The position numbers and the translations under genes are program-made. A stretch of DNA of 64,000 nt from Enoplolaimus lenunculus (taxonomy: Eukaryota > Nematoda > Enoplea > Enoplida > Thoracostomopsidae). Where the stretch lies: the NCBI GenBank assembly GCA_030248215.1, contig JASANG010002600.1:26601-90600 (forward strand), read 5' to 3'. The notes beneath the pieces are model-generated. The model was not told the DNA's origin and made no database searches. It saw only the letters and a program-made list of their open reading frames with translations. Shown here piece after piece: positions 24,701-35,700 of this stretch; the first letter of the stretch is position 1, and the number at the start of each line of letters is the position of its first letter.

Positions 24701-24926
24701 AGGTCCAAAACTACAGCGTCTAAAACATTAACCGGCGATAGGTGCTATAGTTGTTTGAAAATACCGTACCCTGATATATGATTTTGGCAAAATTTGTAAC
24801 AAAACGTCGCAGCTAATTTATAAAGTAATAAATATTCAAAAACAAATACCTATACTTACCTTCGTACCAAACAGTCACTATAACGACCACGCAAAACCAC
24901 AACACTGCAGATTGTGGATGTTTCAT
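13796..24926 (-). CDS. Gene B: secreted CBM14 protein with 14 tandem Cys repeats (complete)
   Basis: Six exons on the minus strand: 24926-24860, 22278-22173, 21961-21798, 18003-17806, 17564-17439, 15714-13796. Lengths 67, 106, 164, 198, 126 and 1919 nt sum to 2580, exactly 860 codons with the TAA. All junctions are AG/GT and phases agree (1, 2, 1, 1, 1). The protein (859 aa) starts MKHPQSAVLWFCVVVIVTVW, a signal peptide or membrane-anchor-like segment. It then has two CBM14 domains (about residues 23-178), one short CC repeat, and a 638-aa region with 14 eight-Cys repeats. It ends MKKRIK. It lacks the EB-like C-terminal block of A and C. Likely extracellular, with disulfide-rich chitin-matrix behaviour; the role is inferred. 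B converges on A and diverges from C. Its introns hold S, P, X and W elements. Confidence 0.88.
15715..17438 (-). other. Last intron of gene B
   Basis: Contains a P fragment (17033-17165) and a 15,990-16,210 stretch with repeated GTCYGAAGGRAC-like words. Plus-strand frames of 113 and 112 codons (15877, 16494) have no recognisable motif. The 16,550-16,940 part is less AT-rich than its surroundings and may be a decayed mobile element of unknown type. Confidence 0.45.
17033..17165 (+). mobile_element. P element, partial copy 2
   Basis: Begins GGCCCATGTAAAGATCAGGG, then GTGGGACTAG-like and AGGCTTGGGCTTAGGC hexamers. The right terminus is lost. Confidence 0.6.
17439..17564 (-). CDS. Gene B exon 5: short CC-type Cys repeat
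   Basis: Phase 1-1 exon of 126 nt reading TNTCPQRSVPVCACNSRSRC and then SCNQGTCCQP. Counterparts are 1580-1723 in A (also SCNQGTCCQP) and 36289-36441 in C. Upstream in-frame codons from an ATG at 17586 are intron, because a good acceptor (TTACTTCAG) lies at 17565-17566. Confidence 0.83.
17806..18003 (-). CDS. Gene B exon 4: CBM14 domain 2
   Basis: Runs from CTTTTAG|CAATAAAC to AATACAG|GTATTG, 198 nt, phase 1-1. It reads VCNWQTAALAPHLKS, then CGVWRPQPCASGC and IQICV. This closely matches the gene A exon 1064-1252 and the gene C exon 33924-34121. Confidence 0.87.
18546..18750 (-). mobile_element. S element copy 3a, truncated
   Basis: Starts after TA with CTGTATTGACCCGAATAACA and runs about half a unit to GAGTTCGAAACTTTATG, where copy 3b starts directly. 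Confidence 0.7.
18753..19305 (+). mobile_element. S element copy 3b, carrying a P insertion
   Basis: CTGTAGTGACCCGAATAAGA to TTCGGGTCACTACAG with TA at both sides. The extra length over 440 bp is the P element at 18908-19110. So P jumped after S. Confidence 0.82.
18908..19110 (+). mobile_element. P element, complete copy 3, nested in S
   Basis: Ends GGCCCATGTAAAGATCAGGG and (reverse complement) GGCCAATGTAAGGAACAGGG form an imperfect inverted repeat of about 26 bp. Flanks GAAGTTTC and AAAGTTTC are an 8-bp duplication with one change, as expected for hAT-type elements. The core is degenerate TTAGGC-like hexamers (CTTAGGCTTA, CTTACGCTTAGGCATAGGC). Confidence 0.78.
19968..20905. mobile_element. 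X element copy 1 (938 bp)
   Basis: Inverted ends TGCGGGGTTCACGTTATAAC and its complement, with TTA duplicated on both sides (19965-67, 20906-08). TTA duplication suggests the PIF/Harbinger group. Inside are many ATATCATATGATATT-type palindromes and, at 20290-20635, a minisatellite of about 20 bp. No transposase frame. Confidence 0.8.
20290..20640. repeat. Minisatellite, ~18-20 bp unit, inside X
   Basis: About 17 units of CCCGCCAAAATTTGAATTTT with small changes. The 124-codon minus-strand frame over it (GGKFKFW-type repeat) is a by-product. A shorter inverted array of the same unit is at 55,770-55,995. Confidence 0.85.
21798..22278 (-). CDS. Gene B exons 2-3: CBM14 domain 1, split by intron
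   Basis: Exon 2 (22278-22173) reads AQAYGSGTCDIRQYRKPAEG and then KFYACVGIPDEG. Exon 3 (21961-21798) completes it with GMWKLVTC and EFVESRQKC. Together they give the CBM14 order C, Y-x-C, W-x(3)-C, F-x(5)-C. The phase-2 intron cuts the domain between Y-x-C and W, exactly as in gene C. Exon 3 is 164 nt in all three genes. Confidence 0.85.
22559..22762 (+). mobile_element. W element copy 1 (GGATATCC palindromes)
   Basis: Begins TAGTGATGGGCATCGGATAT and contains repeated CGGATATCCG words. It ends near GAAGTACCCTGAC. A reverse-oriented copy is at 43261-43450. The TAGTGATGGGC start recalls hAT ends, but no clear duplication was found. Confidence 0.6.
22822..23249 (-). mobile_element. S element copy 4 in gene B intron 1
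   Basis: CTGTAGTGACCCGAATTAGA to GTCGGGTCACTCATACAG, TA on both sides. Full length, with a small insertion near the right end. Confidence 0.82.
23935..24060. repeat. GGATATCC-rich fragment in gene B intron 1
   Basis: Has CGGATATCCGTCGGATATCC and a second GGATATCCGGATCCGGATAT run, like W. A further scrap is at 23540-23560. These may be remnants of a related element. Confidence 0.5.
24860..24926 (-). CDS. Gene B exon 1: signal peptide
   Basis: ATG at 24926-24924 begins a 22-codon exon with a hydrophobic core (VLWFCVVVIVTVW), ending GAAG|GTAAGT in phase 1. Gene C exon 1 has the same layout and ends AVWHKG, against TVWYEG here. An AG acceptor-like site lies 13 nt upstream of the ATG. Confidence 0.82.
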
Positions 24927-24950
24927 ATTAAAAACCGGACTAGAAAACGT
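24927..24950 (-). promoter_or_regulatory. Possible trans-splice or 5'UTR acceptor before gene B
   Basis: On the minus strand CGTTTTCTAG ends at 24940, thirteen bases before the ATG. It resembles the site in the same place before gene C. Whether a spliced leader or an upstream exon joins here cannot be told from sequence alone. Confidence 0.4.
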
Positions 24951-27900
24951 TTGATCAGAGTTATATCTAATTCTAGTATCTATACGAATTCTAAATCGGT
25001 TACTTCTTATAGTGAACTCGCTAAAACTCTATATAGTGGGTAGCAGTGAAACAAAATACGTGCACTATTTACTTCACTGTATAAATTAAAGCATCTTTCG
25101 CAGTACATCGCTTAAATATCTTAGTATTGCTAGCTTTGTACTGAGAGTCGACGATTTTTTTGAAGCTACTTGTTAGCTTGCAAAGAATGCCACTGAACAA
25201 GATGCTTTAATGCATGTTCTCAATTGAAAATAAAATGGAGTATTTTTTCGGACAAATGTTTTCTAACTGCTTCTGTTGAACCATTTTCAATTTAAAAGCA
25301 CGTTTAAGAGGCGTCATAGTTTTCTTTCGATCCTTCAAAATTAAAAACGCTTTCATTTTGGTGTAAGCTAACACTCACAATGATCACAGGCTGCAAGAAA
25401 ATAGCAATGACGCTTATTTAATAAGATTATTTTGCGTCAATTATCAAAAACGAAACTTTTGTTTCTAGCAAAACGCTCTTATTCGACCGCTTTCATTGTT
25501 GGTTAAGGATTGCGGTGTTAGCAAATTCATCTGTTCCAACTACTGTCGTAAAGATTAAATTTAACCGATTCTTTTCTCGCAGTCCAATATAAATATAAAA
25601 TTAATCTTCTGCAAAACGCGCAATAAGCGGGGTAAGGCGCGTTGTGCAAATGGTAAGAGAACGCCCTTGCTCAGATTTTTTCTAAATCGAAAAGTGTGGT
25701 AAAGAATTCATTGGTAAAATTGCGTTTGATTTCTCGCTCGTTTTGCTCGCGCGGTTTCCTCCGCTACTACCTTCCCCACGCTAGAATTCACTGCTGCGCA
25801 CCTATCACGGGTCTATTGATTTTTACTTATACTTGAACATAAGTAATCAAATTAATGCTAGTGCAAGCGACCGCTCTGCTATTACTGTAAAATTCAAAGT
25901 AATATTACGCTTCACGCCGTTTTCCTCTGTGTTTTGAGTTAAGTTTCTTTCAAAATTATGAAGCGAAAACTAAAGCCAAAACAATGCTGTTTTAATTGCT
26001 TAAAATACGTGTTAAATGTGTTATAGAATTAGAATTCAACAAGGCATCATATAGGAATATTTTTGTTTAGGTCTGGCCAAATTTTAATAGAAGTAGAAAC
26101 GGTAACCACGAGCACGATTGTGACTATAACGGTTGTTAAACCAGTAAGGCTACTAAATATTACTCGATGACCTGCAAACATCCGTTTCGAATAGTTCCTC
26201 AGGTGATCGCACACTACACAAAACGATTTAACGAATAAAAATGAAGGCCATTTGCATACTGAGACATATCAAGTTTACTAGGCTTAGAGACCGGGTGGCT
26301 TAGGTGGAACTTTGGCATTTATTGGTCATATCTTTAAATGAGGACGGGCCCGATTAATAATTTGAACAAAGCTGTAAGTGGGTAAACATTTTTCACGCAT
26401 ATCTGCGTCACAATTTTCTTACCAGTTCCGCGCTTACCCGGCGGTAGCGTGGAACTCTGATTTGAACATGATTTGATAAAGCGATGGCACTAAAAAAATA
26501 CATTAACATAAAACAGAACAAAATTTTGTATATTTACAAAAATAGTCTTAAAACATATCTTTACTCAAATAAAATGTCTCTTTTTATTCCAGAGGTCAAC
26601 ATTTTTAATTTTCTGAAATCTTTTTTCGAGGTTTCTTCACTGCGTAAATCTTTATGCTGGAAAGAATGTGTTGACATTTTCTGACTACCGTTCGGCTCAG
26701 CTCATTAATCACTCGCCATTGGCTTAAAATTACAGTTGTGGAGTTGCATAAATCTGAACAGTTCACCGACGTGTTGTTCGTATAATTGCAACTAAACGTT
26801 TAAACACATACATAAGCCTTTTTTCTGGACGGTTCTTTGAAAACCTCGAAAAAATCAGCATTAAACTTCGTTCACGAAAAAGAAATAATTGATATCGAAA
26901 GCTACATGCATCATATCAAAGAATAACACAACAATATGTTATCATAAATCACGCACGATGTGATTTGGTTAAGAGCAACGGACAAAATCACTCAGACGTT
27001 GGTAACAAACTTTTTTTAAGTTTATAGTAACAAAGACGACCGCAAAGTGAGCGTGATACCCAAGGACCGATCTAGAGGGATCCCGGGATCCACCTCCCCA
27101 CAAATCACCAGGTCGCAACGAAATTAAAATTTTCTTTAGTACTTGAATACGAATGTTGCGTCGGTTTTTACCTGTTTTTCCTCTTGATTACCTAAACATT
27201 TTCTGTCGGTAAATGTGTGTACATTCGCAGTGTTTATCGCAACTCGGAACTCAGCAACTTTATCTGTATCTATGGTAAGCATGAGAGATAATCTACACAA
27301 AAGATTCCAAAGTTTTATAAGGCAGACAAGTTGATCAGCTCCACTGTCGTGCGAAACCAAACCATGCTGAAATCTTTCAAAAATTTATGATAAACCGGAT
27401 TATTAATATTTAAAGGGAACCCTAGCTTGGGCAAACACAGGCTACAGGTAGGATACGCTCATACAAAGAATGGATTTTTTCCATTTTTTCATTAATTTTT
27501 CGGAAAAAATGGAAAAATTCATTTCTTTCCGGTTATAATTTTTTCCTTAAAAACAACCCTGTCGCAAATTAGTTCAACTTGCAAGGTATTCATACATATG
27601 AATTGCTTTCTTGTGCATATTGGTCATAAATGATTTCAGCTGCAAGGTTTCCCAATAAATTTTCGAACAAAACCTGCCGCTGCAAGTTTTAGCTGTAAAA
27701 ACATTCTCTTGCAAAGCAGGTTTTTATTAGAAATTTCTTGACTTGAAACAGCATTCAATGCCTAATGAAAGTTGCACGTGCAAGTTTTGACTCCGAAAGC
27801 TTGTACAAGTGAATAGGGCTTTAATATAAAAACTTCAGAATGCAGAATTTCTTCAATTATAATTTAACAGATTTTCTTCAACAATAATTTTTCACAGATT

Positions 27901-28960
27901 TTCTTCAACTATAATTTAACATGAGTTTTTGACTCGATAGGCAAAACACGGCATAAAACAGCTATAAAGGAACTTCAAAATGGAGCTTTTCTTCAACAAT
28001 AAATTACCAAACCATTTTCGTGTTTAGATTTCAATGAAAAACTTAAAGAAACTGAAGTTAAATTTTTGCTTGTGGCAGTTGACACTGTTTAACACATGCC
28101 ATTTTCGTGGATTTTTTGAGCAATTTCTTACACATACTATTTTTATATGGATTAAAGAATACTGTTTAATAGTGTAACTCTGTCACCATATTGCACGTTT
28201 TACCGTAAACCCCCACAAGCACCTTTCTACTCAATATTTTTTATACGCCCATGTTTAAACTTGAGTGTATTTTGTTTGCAGCATCCACCGGCTTTTTCAA
28301 ACGTAAAGTAAATTTCAGACAACGAATTCGTATACAGATTATTTTTTCTTTTCAAATAACCGACGAATGGTTGGTATTAAAAAGGTAACAATAGAATAGT
28401 TTAAGCATTATTTGACATTTTGTAGTCTATGTAAAACATAAAGTTAGATATATAAGTGATACACGACAAAAATTGCCCCTTATACAAACAAGAACAGCGC
28501 TAGTCTTGTGCAAAATCCCCAACGAGTTGTGATTTTAAACCCTTGTTCTATAAAACGGTTAATAATTCATCATATTCAAAACATTTATTGGGCCGCAAAA
28601 GAAAATATTTATTGGCGTATTTGAACTGTGCAAAAATAACAAATTTTGATGTTATTAAGGTCGCTCAAAAGTGAGGATTCTTAAAACGCTAAACGTTTTT
28701 TATGTGTTATATTTTGAGATGGCAGGATCAACAATTAACAGTTCTTATACGCCGCTTATACTTGAGAACTGAGCGAAAAGATGTGCCTGCATTGTTACGC
28801 GTTTTATAAATAACATTGAGAAATAGTTTTTATAGCTGAAAATAAAAAGTGCTGTTATTTTTGTGGACTAAAAGTGCAGTGATGGGTTTACCGCCCCCGC
28901 AGCGAGCCGTTAATTGAACAAACATCCCTCACAAAATGTCAAAATACGGACGTAGCAGTT
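24951..28960. other. Divergent spacer between genes B and C, no gene found
   Basis: About 4 kb, AT-rich, with no frame longer than about 75 codons and no Cys-rich motif. Runs such as GGAAAAAATGGAAAAATTCA (near 27505) are low complexity. Promoters of both genes must lie in this spacer, but I cannot place them beyond weak TATA-like words. Confidence 0.5.
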
Positions 28961-28969
28961 AGCTTTCAC

Positions 28970-29222
28970 AGGCCAATTGCTAATTGGCCTAGGCCAATCT
29001 GCTAATTTGCGTAATAGCAGTTTGGCCAAGAATAAACTGCTATTAAACATACAGACAGACCAAGTAGATTTGATTATTTTCGAAAGCGCAGTACCGTTAC
29101 ACCAATAACCGTTGTCTTTAGATCACTGTTGCTTTGCTACAACTCACATTCGCTATTTGGCCTAGGATCAATCTGCAATTTGCTCAGAATAGCAAATTTG
29201 CCTGAACAGCAGATTGGCCTAC
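28970..29222. repeat. Inverted-repeat element with GGCCAAT words
   Basis: AGGCCAATTGC, AGGCCAATCTGC at the left and CAGCAGATTGGCCT at the right. Several further GGCCAA/TTGGCC words lie between. Probably a small MITE, 500 bp before gene C. Confidence 0.5.
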
Positions 29223-29700
29223 GACATATTTATGCAGATCAATTTTGATATCTCTTCTGATTTGAGAAGCCTCACACAAACAATCTTAGGCATAAAGCCT
29301 AGTCAACTTTTATAACCTAAACTATTACAAAACCTAGAAATTTCCAAAACTATGAGTAACAAAGTGTCATAGTTCGATTCAGGATGTCTTAGTCATGGAA
29401 AATTTTTTAATGCTTTAGAATCCTGTATAACAAAATATACCATTTAAGACAATTTAAACAATGTTTCTTAGAATTGTTTTCAGAAGCTTGAATTCGTTAT
29501 AATTTATACTGCTGACCGCGGTGATCGCACCAAAGTCGTCAAAATTTTTTGCAGCGCTTTTAGCAAATAGGTTATTATACTTTATCAATTACTCTGACAT
29601 GGAATATTTTTTTGCATTCATCTGACTTGTTTACATTTTAGGTTATATAAATTGAAAACGAACAAATATAGTAATAACTGAATCAACAATATAATAGTCG

Positions 29701-29722
29701 CGTTCTGTAGGTTTTACGCATA
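29701..29722 (+). promoter_or_regulatory. Possible trans-splice or 5'UTR acceptor before gene C
   Basis: CGTTCTGTAG ends at 29710, twelve bases before the ATG. Gene B has CGTTTTCTAG thirteen bases before its ATG (24940). A pyrimidine-TAG just before the start codon in both fits a spliced-leader acceptor, common in nematodes, or a 5'UTR intron. Confidence 0.4.
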
Positions 29723-29777
29723 ATGCTGATATCATCACTTGCGTTGGCTTGCGTTACTATTGCTGTTTGGCATAAAG
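29723..29777 (+). CDS. Gene C exon 1: signal peptide
   Basis: ATG at 29723 starts MLISSLALACVTIAVWHK, a hydrophobic leader, ending CATAAAG|GTAAAT in phase 1. The start is chosen because it matches gene B exon 1 in length class, hydrophobicity, ending (AVWHKG/TVWYEG) and splice phase. A TATATAAAT stretch lies about 75 nt upstream. Confidence 0.78.
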
Positions 29778-32700
29778 GTAAATAAACACGTATATGAGGG
29801 TGCAATTCGAAATCAGGTTCGAAAAAGCGCAATTTTACGCTATCCTGTTTCGCAATTAAATCCGGTATTTTTAACTGAAATTTTCCAGTAGTCTCGTTGT
29901 TTATAAAATCAAGTTGAACTTCTTTTATAAATTTATTGTTTTAGAACTAATAAGCAGAAGCACAATGATACCAAAATAGAATTATCTTTAAAAAACCGTC
30001 TAACGCTTCAATTTAGCAGTGAAACGTTGCTTGTTAGCATGTTCGATTACGTATTAAGCTAGAAACACACCATCATACGTTAAATTTGAACAGGAATCTG
30101 GCTTGTTAAATTTATTTTACAAGCGTAATTTAATGAACTACACTTTGTAGGCTATAAGTTATCCAGTTCCAGAAGAGTTTTGGTGAGTTTTAGAATAGCA
30201 AAATAAATATCTTTAGCAATACTGATATATGCAATTGTTTTTAGAACAGAACATGTAATTCTTATGTTCCACTGAGTAGATGGTTCTTTTGCTCGACCAG
30301 CAGTGATGATGAAAATTGTAAAGAAAGCTTAGTTAATTTTTTTCTATTAGTCACGTATTAACGGAAAGTAATTTAACGGACAAAGCAAATACATATATAT
30401 TATTTTAGCAATGCCCGAGCAATACGATATTTGCAATCCTGAAGTATTTATGAAACCTTACGCTGGTAACAAGACGAAATACTACATTTGTAGAAATGAA
30501 ACTGAAAAGTGGTAAATGAAACACAGCTCATGTCAATGTTTACTTTTATCGGTTTCAAAGAACTGTTTGAACGAACACTCATGTCGTCGTAGCCCAAGCG
30601 CCGTAATTCAGCCTAATTCTTTATTCAGCTAGCCCAATTCCGAATTGATCTAGTCCAGAACGGAATTATAACTTAGGCTAGCCCAAGGCATAATTCATTC
30701 TCTTCTGCAAATTCACGCCTTGTGATTGGTTACTATATTAATGCCACTAGCTGATGCAATACGTTGTTCTGATTGGCTAACGCTAAAGTAAAGATAAGTG
30801 GAATCAAGCTGAATTACGACTATCAACTAAACAATCAGAAAACGTGCAGCTTTATCAGGCATAATTCCACATTCGGCTGACCAAAGTCGTAATTCCGTTT
30901 TGGGCTAGCCCAATTCTGAATTGGGCTGAATTACGACGGGGGCTGCGACATATATGTATTTTACATATAATATAAAGTCGTTTTTTAATTAGTTAATAGT
31001 GCTTTTATGCTGGCAATATTTCGAGTAAAAAATTGCATACTGTAGCGACCCGAATTGAAGAATGGGGTGGGTAATAAAAGGGGAGACTCCATTTTGAGTC
31101 CCAATCAATAGGAATCCGTATCCCTAATAACAGTCCGTAAGCGAATAGAACCCCTAAACCTAATTAAAGTCCAAAAATGTCACTGCAAGACGAAATAAAG
31201 TTGAGTTCGAGGCTTTAGTCCATGTAAAGATCAAAAGCGGAACGTTTTTTTGTGGGACTAAAATAGAGTAGGGGCATTCCAGTTGGAGTTTAGGAATAGC
31301 GCGACTGTACTATTAATTCAGGGGCATTCCAGTTGGAGTTTGGGAATTGCGCGACTGTGACAATGACGAAGAGTTTTTAGAATCGCGACAAAAATGTGTA
31401 AACAGAAACCGGCTTAGAAAACAAGATTCATTATGCAACAAAAATGAATACAATCGAGGTTGTGATAAATCGAAACCTTGCACAGGTATGGCAATTGTTC
31501 TGAAAAACGGCTGATATACAATGTGTTGTGTATTAATTCAGATGCGCAAAAAGTGAAAATCCCTAATTGTTACCTGCTTACAATCCTGGTGAATACTAAA
31601 AGAAGGCTTTAAAAATATGCTGTCATATCAACTGCGCTTTGAATGTAGAGTTGCATGCGGCGTTTTATATTGGCGCTCCGAACAGTGCAAACGGAGGTGA
31701 AAAAACTTAAATGAAACTTAAGCTCAAGCTGGCAGCAGTGCGAAACTAGAAACCTATAATTTGTTGAAATGGCTAATTGAAATGTCTTAGAACAATTAAA
31801 AAAGAAAAATTTATAATTTACCTAAAAGATACAAATAAAAGTGTTGATACGCACAATTTTTGAAAATTTCTGAAACCTCCAGGTTTTGACCCGTGTTAAT
31901 TATTGGTGCTGCTCACTGGTTGACAGTAAGACTGAGATTTTGGAGCCTCAACCAAAGTCTGATTTTCGGCTGCACCGTAGTGTCGACTAATACTCTCTAA
32001 AAACATATACTTAAAATTAAGTAAACTTTTTGCCTTTATTAAGCACCCGTTTTACTTACTATGGTGCTTGACAAAGTTTTACTTAAATTTAAGCAAGACG
32101 TTGTGAGCAAATATTTACTTGAAAATCAAGCTATATTTTTTGACAAAATTAGTCATACTACATAGGCTTTAAGTAAAATAAGCGTTAATTGATTTAATAC
32201 TTTAAATACTATTTTACTTAAATTTTCTGGATTGAGATTCAATACGATTTATTATAAGAACGGTCCCTGGAATGAATGAAATCGGGATAATACGTAATAC
32301 CCAGATATCCTTAGATCTGCGCACGGCCAGGCATTTTCCTCTTCCTCAAAATTTTAACCAGCATCAAAAAAGCATATTCTGATTTTCAAACCCTTGGTAT
32401 GTGTACTTTACGAATAGTTCTCTTGATGTGATGGTAGGTCAGATACAATCACATGATTTTTTCTTTTTCTTGAAGTATGGTATGTGCCGGCTGAAGAAAA
32501 AAGGATCGTTCCTTACACTCAGCAAAATGTTAGACGCTGGGATAGATACGCATCGTGCTAATAATCGCCAGCCAATAACATGTTACTAAGGTTGAGAACA
32601 CGATTGTTGTCGGAACCAAGGGGCGTTTCACACGTTTAAAACCAGTGGTAACGTTAAAATAATCAGTTAAACAGTTTCTACACAAACCACACCTTGCTGG

Positions 32701-35700
32701 GTTAAAGTCTGGGTCTGGTGGCCAATGTATAGAACGGAGCCGCAACAGAATCATAAGCATATTCTGAAGCCTAAGTCTAAATCTAAGCGTAAGAATGAGC
32801 TTATGCCTAAGCCTGAATGACGCCTAAAGTGGTATACTTTTCGCAATTACATGGCATTTTGTTCTGCCGGGGGCCCATGTGCACGGGGTAGGAGCGCCTA
32901 CGGGGTAAATTGTCGTAGCTTTAAATATAAGTCTCATCGTCATTTACAATGTGAGAAATAATATATTATGAGAATCAAGAGTTGTTATTGACTTAGACAG
33001 GAGTATGGAACCACACTGTAAAATCCAGTGCGTTGATTTTAACTCCGAATGTGTTGAAGCACTTATCTGAGTTAGAACTATCAAAACTCATAATTCAGAG
33101 TTGATTCAAATCATTCTGATCGAATTAACTAACTTTCCCGGAATCAAGTCAACTCAGAGTGAGAATAAACTTAACTCAGAGTGAGTTGATGTTTACTGTT
33201 ATTAACTAAGAAATAACTATTACTTTCCGTCTGAATCTATCAATCAATTCATTGGAATTTACAGCGTAATATCGTTTTGCTTGGCACCAAATGTACCAGC
33301 ACGCGCTATAAAGCGCAAAATCAATAATTATGCAATCGTGTTAGGATGAAAAGGCTCAAAGCTGAACAAAGTTTGTAAATAACTATTGCTCACTGGGTAA
33401 ATGTCTTGGCTTCACTAATCTATATGCAAAATTCTTGCAGGTCAATGTTGAAATTTTACTGCTTCCTAACATGTTCCGTTGGGTATGACCTGGTTAAAAT
33501 CCTTGGCGTGACCCATCTAATGGAATAAACTCAAGTAACAACAGCACATCTAATCTCATCTCAATACACAACTGGTAATACACAAAAATACAAATTTAAG
33601 GCGCCAAAATTCAAATATATTAACGGAAATAACGAACAAAAACGTTAAACACTTGCCAAAAACACACAAGCAGAAGAAATGCGTATATAAATACACAGAT
33701 GAATTTTGAGTAAAATTACAGCTAAACAAATTTTAAGTAAAACAATACAAATTGGCGTGGTTTTAGTAAAGGAATACTTATTATTAAGTAAAATAAGCCT
33801 AAATTTTTTTGTAGGACAATATTGCTTACTTTTTTTAAGTAAAATGTTTTTAGAGAGTATGTACCACTGTAAACAATTATCTAATGCAAAATAGATTAAT
33901 GCAAAAAATATGCACATTTACAGCAACCAATGCATTACCTAACGTTGGCCAGCGTTGCAATTGGCAAACCGCAGCAATCGCATCGCATCGATCGTTGTCG
34001 TCAGAATATTTGCGTTGCGAACAGATCAAAAAGGAAAGTTGCGGCAAGTGGAAATCGAAATCGTGTCCACCAAACAGCCAGTTTAATCCTGTTCTGCAGC
34101 TTTGCGTTGGTCTTGAAATAGGTATATATTAGAGCGCAACCGGAATTTATAAAAATCGGAACCGGAAAGTCAAATAACTGAACCGGAGCGGCAACTGGAA
34201 AACAAAATTCACTTGTTACCAGCAGATGATCGCTTTTAATGGTGTAAACACACCATTCAGAATGCCAAAATAATGAAACAAATGCGGTAGCTGGAAACCT
34301 ATGATAAACCAGTCGTAGTGGAACTACATTTATTGAGCGAAGCTCGAACACGCGTAAGCAATTAAGGTAGTATGCAAATTAGTTATTAGCAAACTATTCA
34401 TTTATCGGTTTTGGAGGTTTGTAAGCAATTTTCCCAGATTCCTTGCACCCAAAAATCCTTCGCCACCCTAATAATTATTGGAATAATTTAGAAACTCCTA
34501 ATTTTGTCTCGTCAATTAAGCAAATATGCAAATTATCTATTAGCTAACTATTCGATAATCGCTTTTAAAGGTTTGTAGACAATTTATTCAGATTCCTCGC
34601 AACCCATTATTGCTGAAATTAGATTGCTTGTAACCCTAATAATTAGTGAAACATTGTAAAAACGCCTAATTTAAGCTTATCAATTCTGCTTATATGCAAA
34701 TATATCTATTAGCTAACTGCTCAATTATCGATTTTAGACGTTTGTAAACAATTTATTTAGATTCCTCGCACCAAAAAACCTTCAGTAAACCGTAATAATT
34801 ATTGAAATAATTTAAAAAGTCCTAATTTGTCTTGTCATTAAGCTGATATGCAAATTAGCTATTAGCTAACTATTCAATTATCGGTTTTGGAGGTTTGTAA
34901 ATAATTTATTCAGATTCTTCGCACCCAAAAACCTTCAGTAAACCCCAATAATTATTGAAATAATTCAAAAAGTCCTAGTTTTGTCTTGTCACTTAAGCTA
35001 ATATGCAAATTATATATTAGCTAACTATTCAATTATCGGTTTTGGATGTTTGTAAACAATTTATTAATTATTGAAATATTGTAAAAAGTCCTAATTTATG
35101 CTTATAAACTATGCTAATATGCAAATTATCTATTAGCTAACTGTTCAATTATTCGTTTTGGAGGTTTGTAAACAGTCTACTCAGATTTCTTGCACCCAAA
35201 AACCCTTTAATGCTAAAATTAGATTGCTTCTAACTGTAATAATTAGTGAAATATTGTGGAAAGTCCTTATTTAGGCTTAATTAATTGTGTAAATTAGCCT
35301 GTAGCTATTAAACGGCTTAAAATTTTAAAACTCCAACGCTAAGTTAACACCCCAGGATAATTGGCTTTCAAACAAAAAAAGTTTATCAAAATCGGTTCAG
35401 CTGTTCCTGAGATTCTTTTCAGACGGACAGATGGAGGGATGGACATCCACCTTTCGAACCGCAAGTACAGAACAAAACGCTTCGCAAAACTCCGAGCTTC
35501 GCTCGGAGTTTTGCGTCGATCAATTATGGAGTATAGCACAACGAAACCGAGCCGAAACCGGAAAACGAAAATACTTGTTACAGAATAAAATTATTTTTAA
35601 CGCTATTTTGTCCCTTTTAGTGCTGTAAACACACCTTTTTAGAATGCCAATATCCCGAAACAAATATAGTAGCTGGAAACGCATGATAAATTATGGAGTA

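Noticed and set aside
34360-35340. Regular ~155-bp spacing that could suggest a CRISPR-like array
   Set aside because: Whole units repeat with no unique spacers, and the host is a eukaryote. It is satellite DNA.
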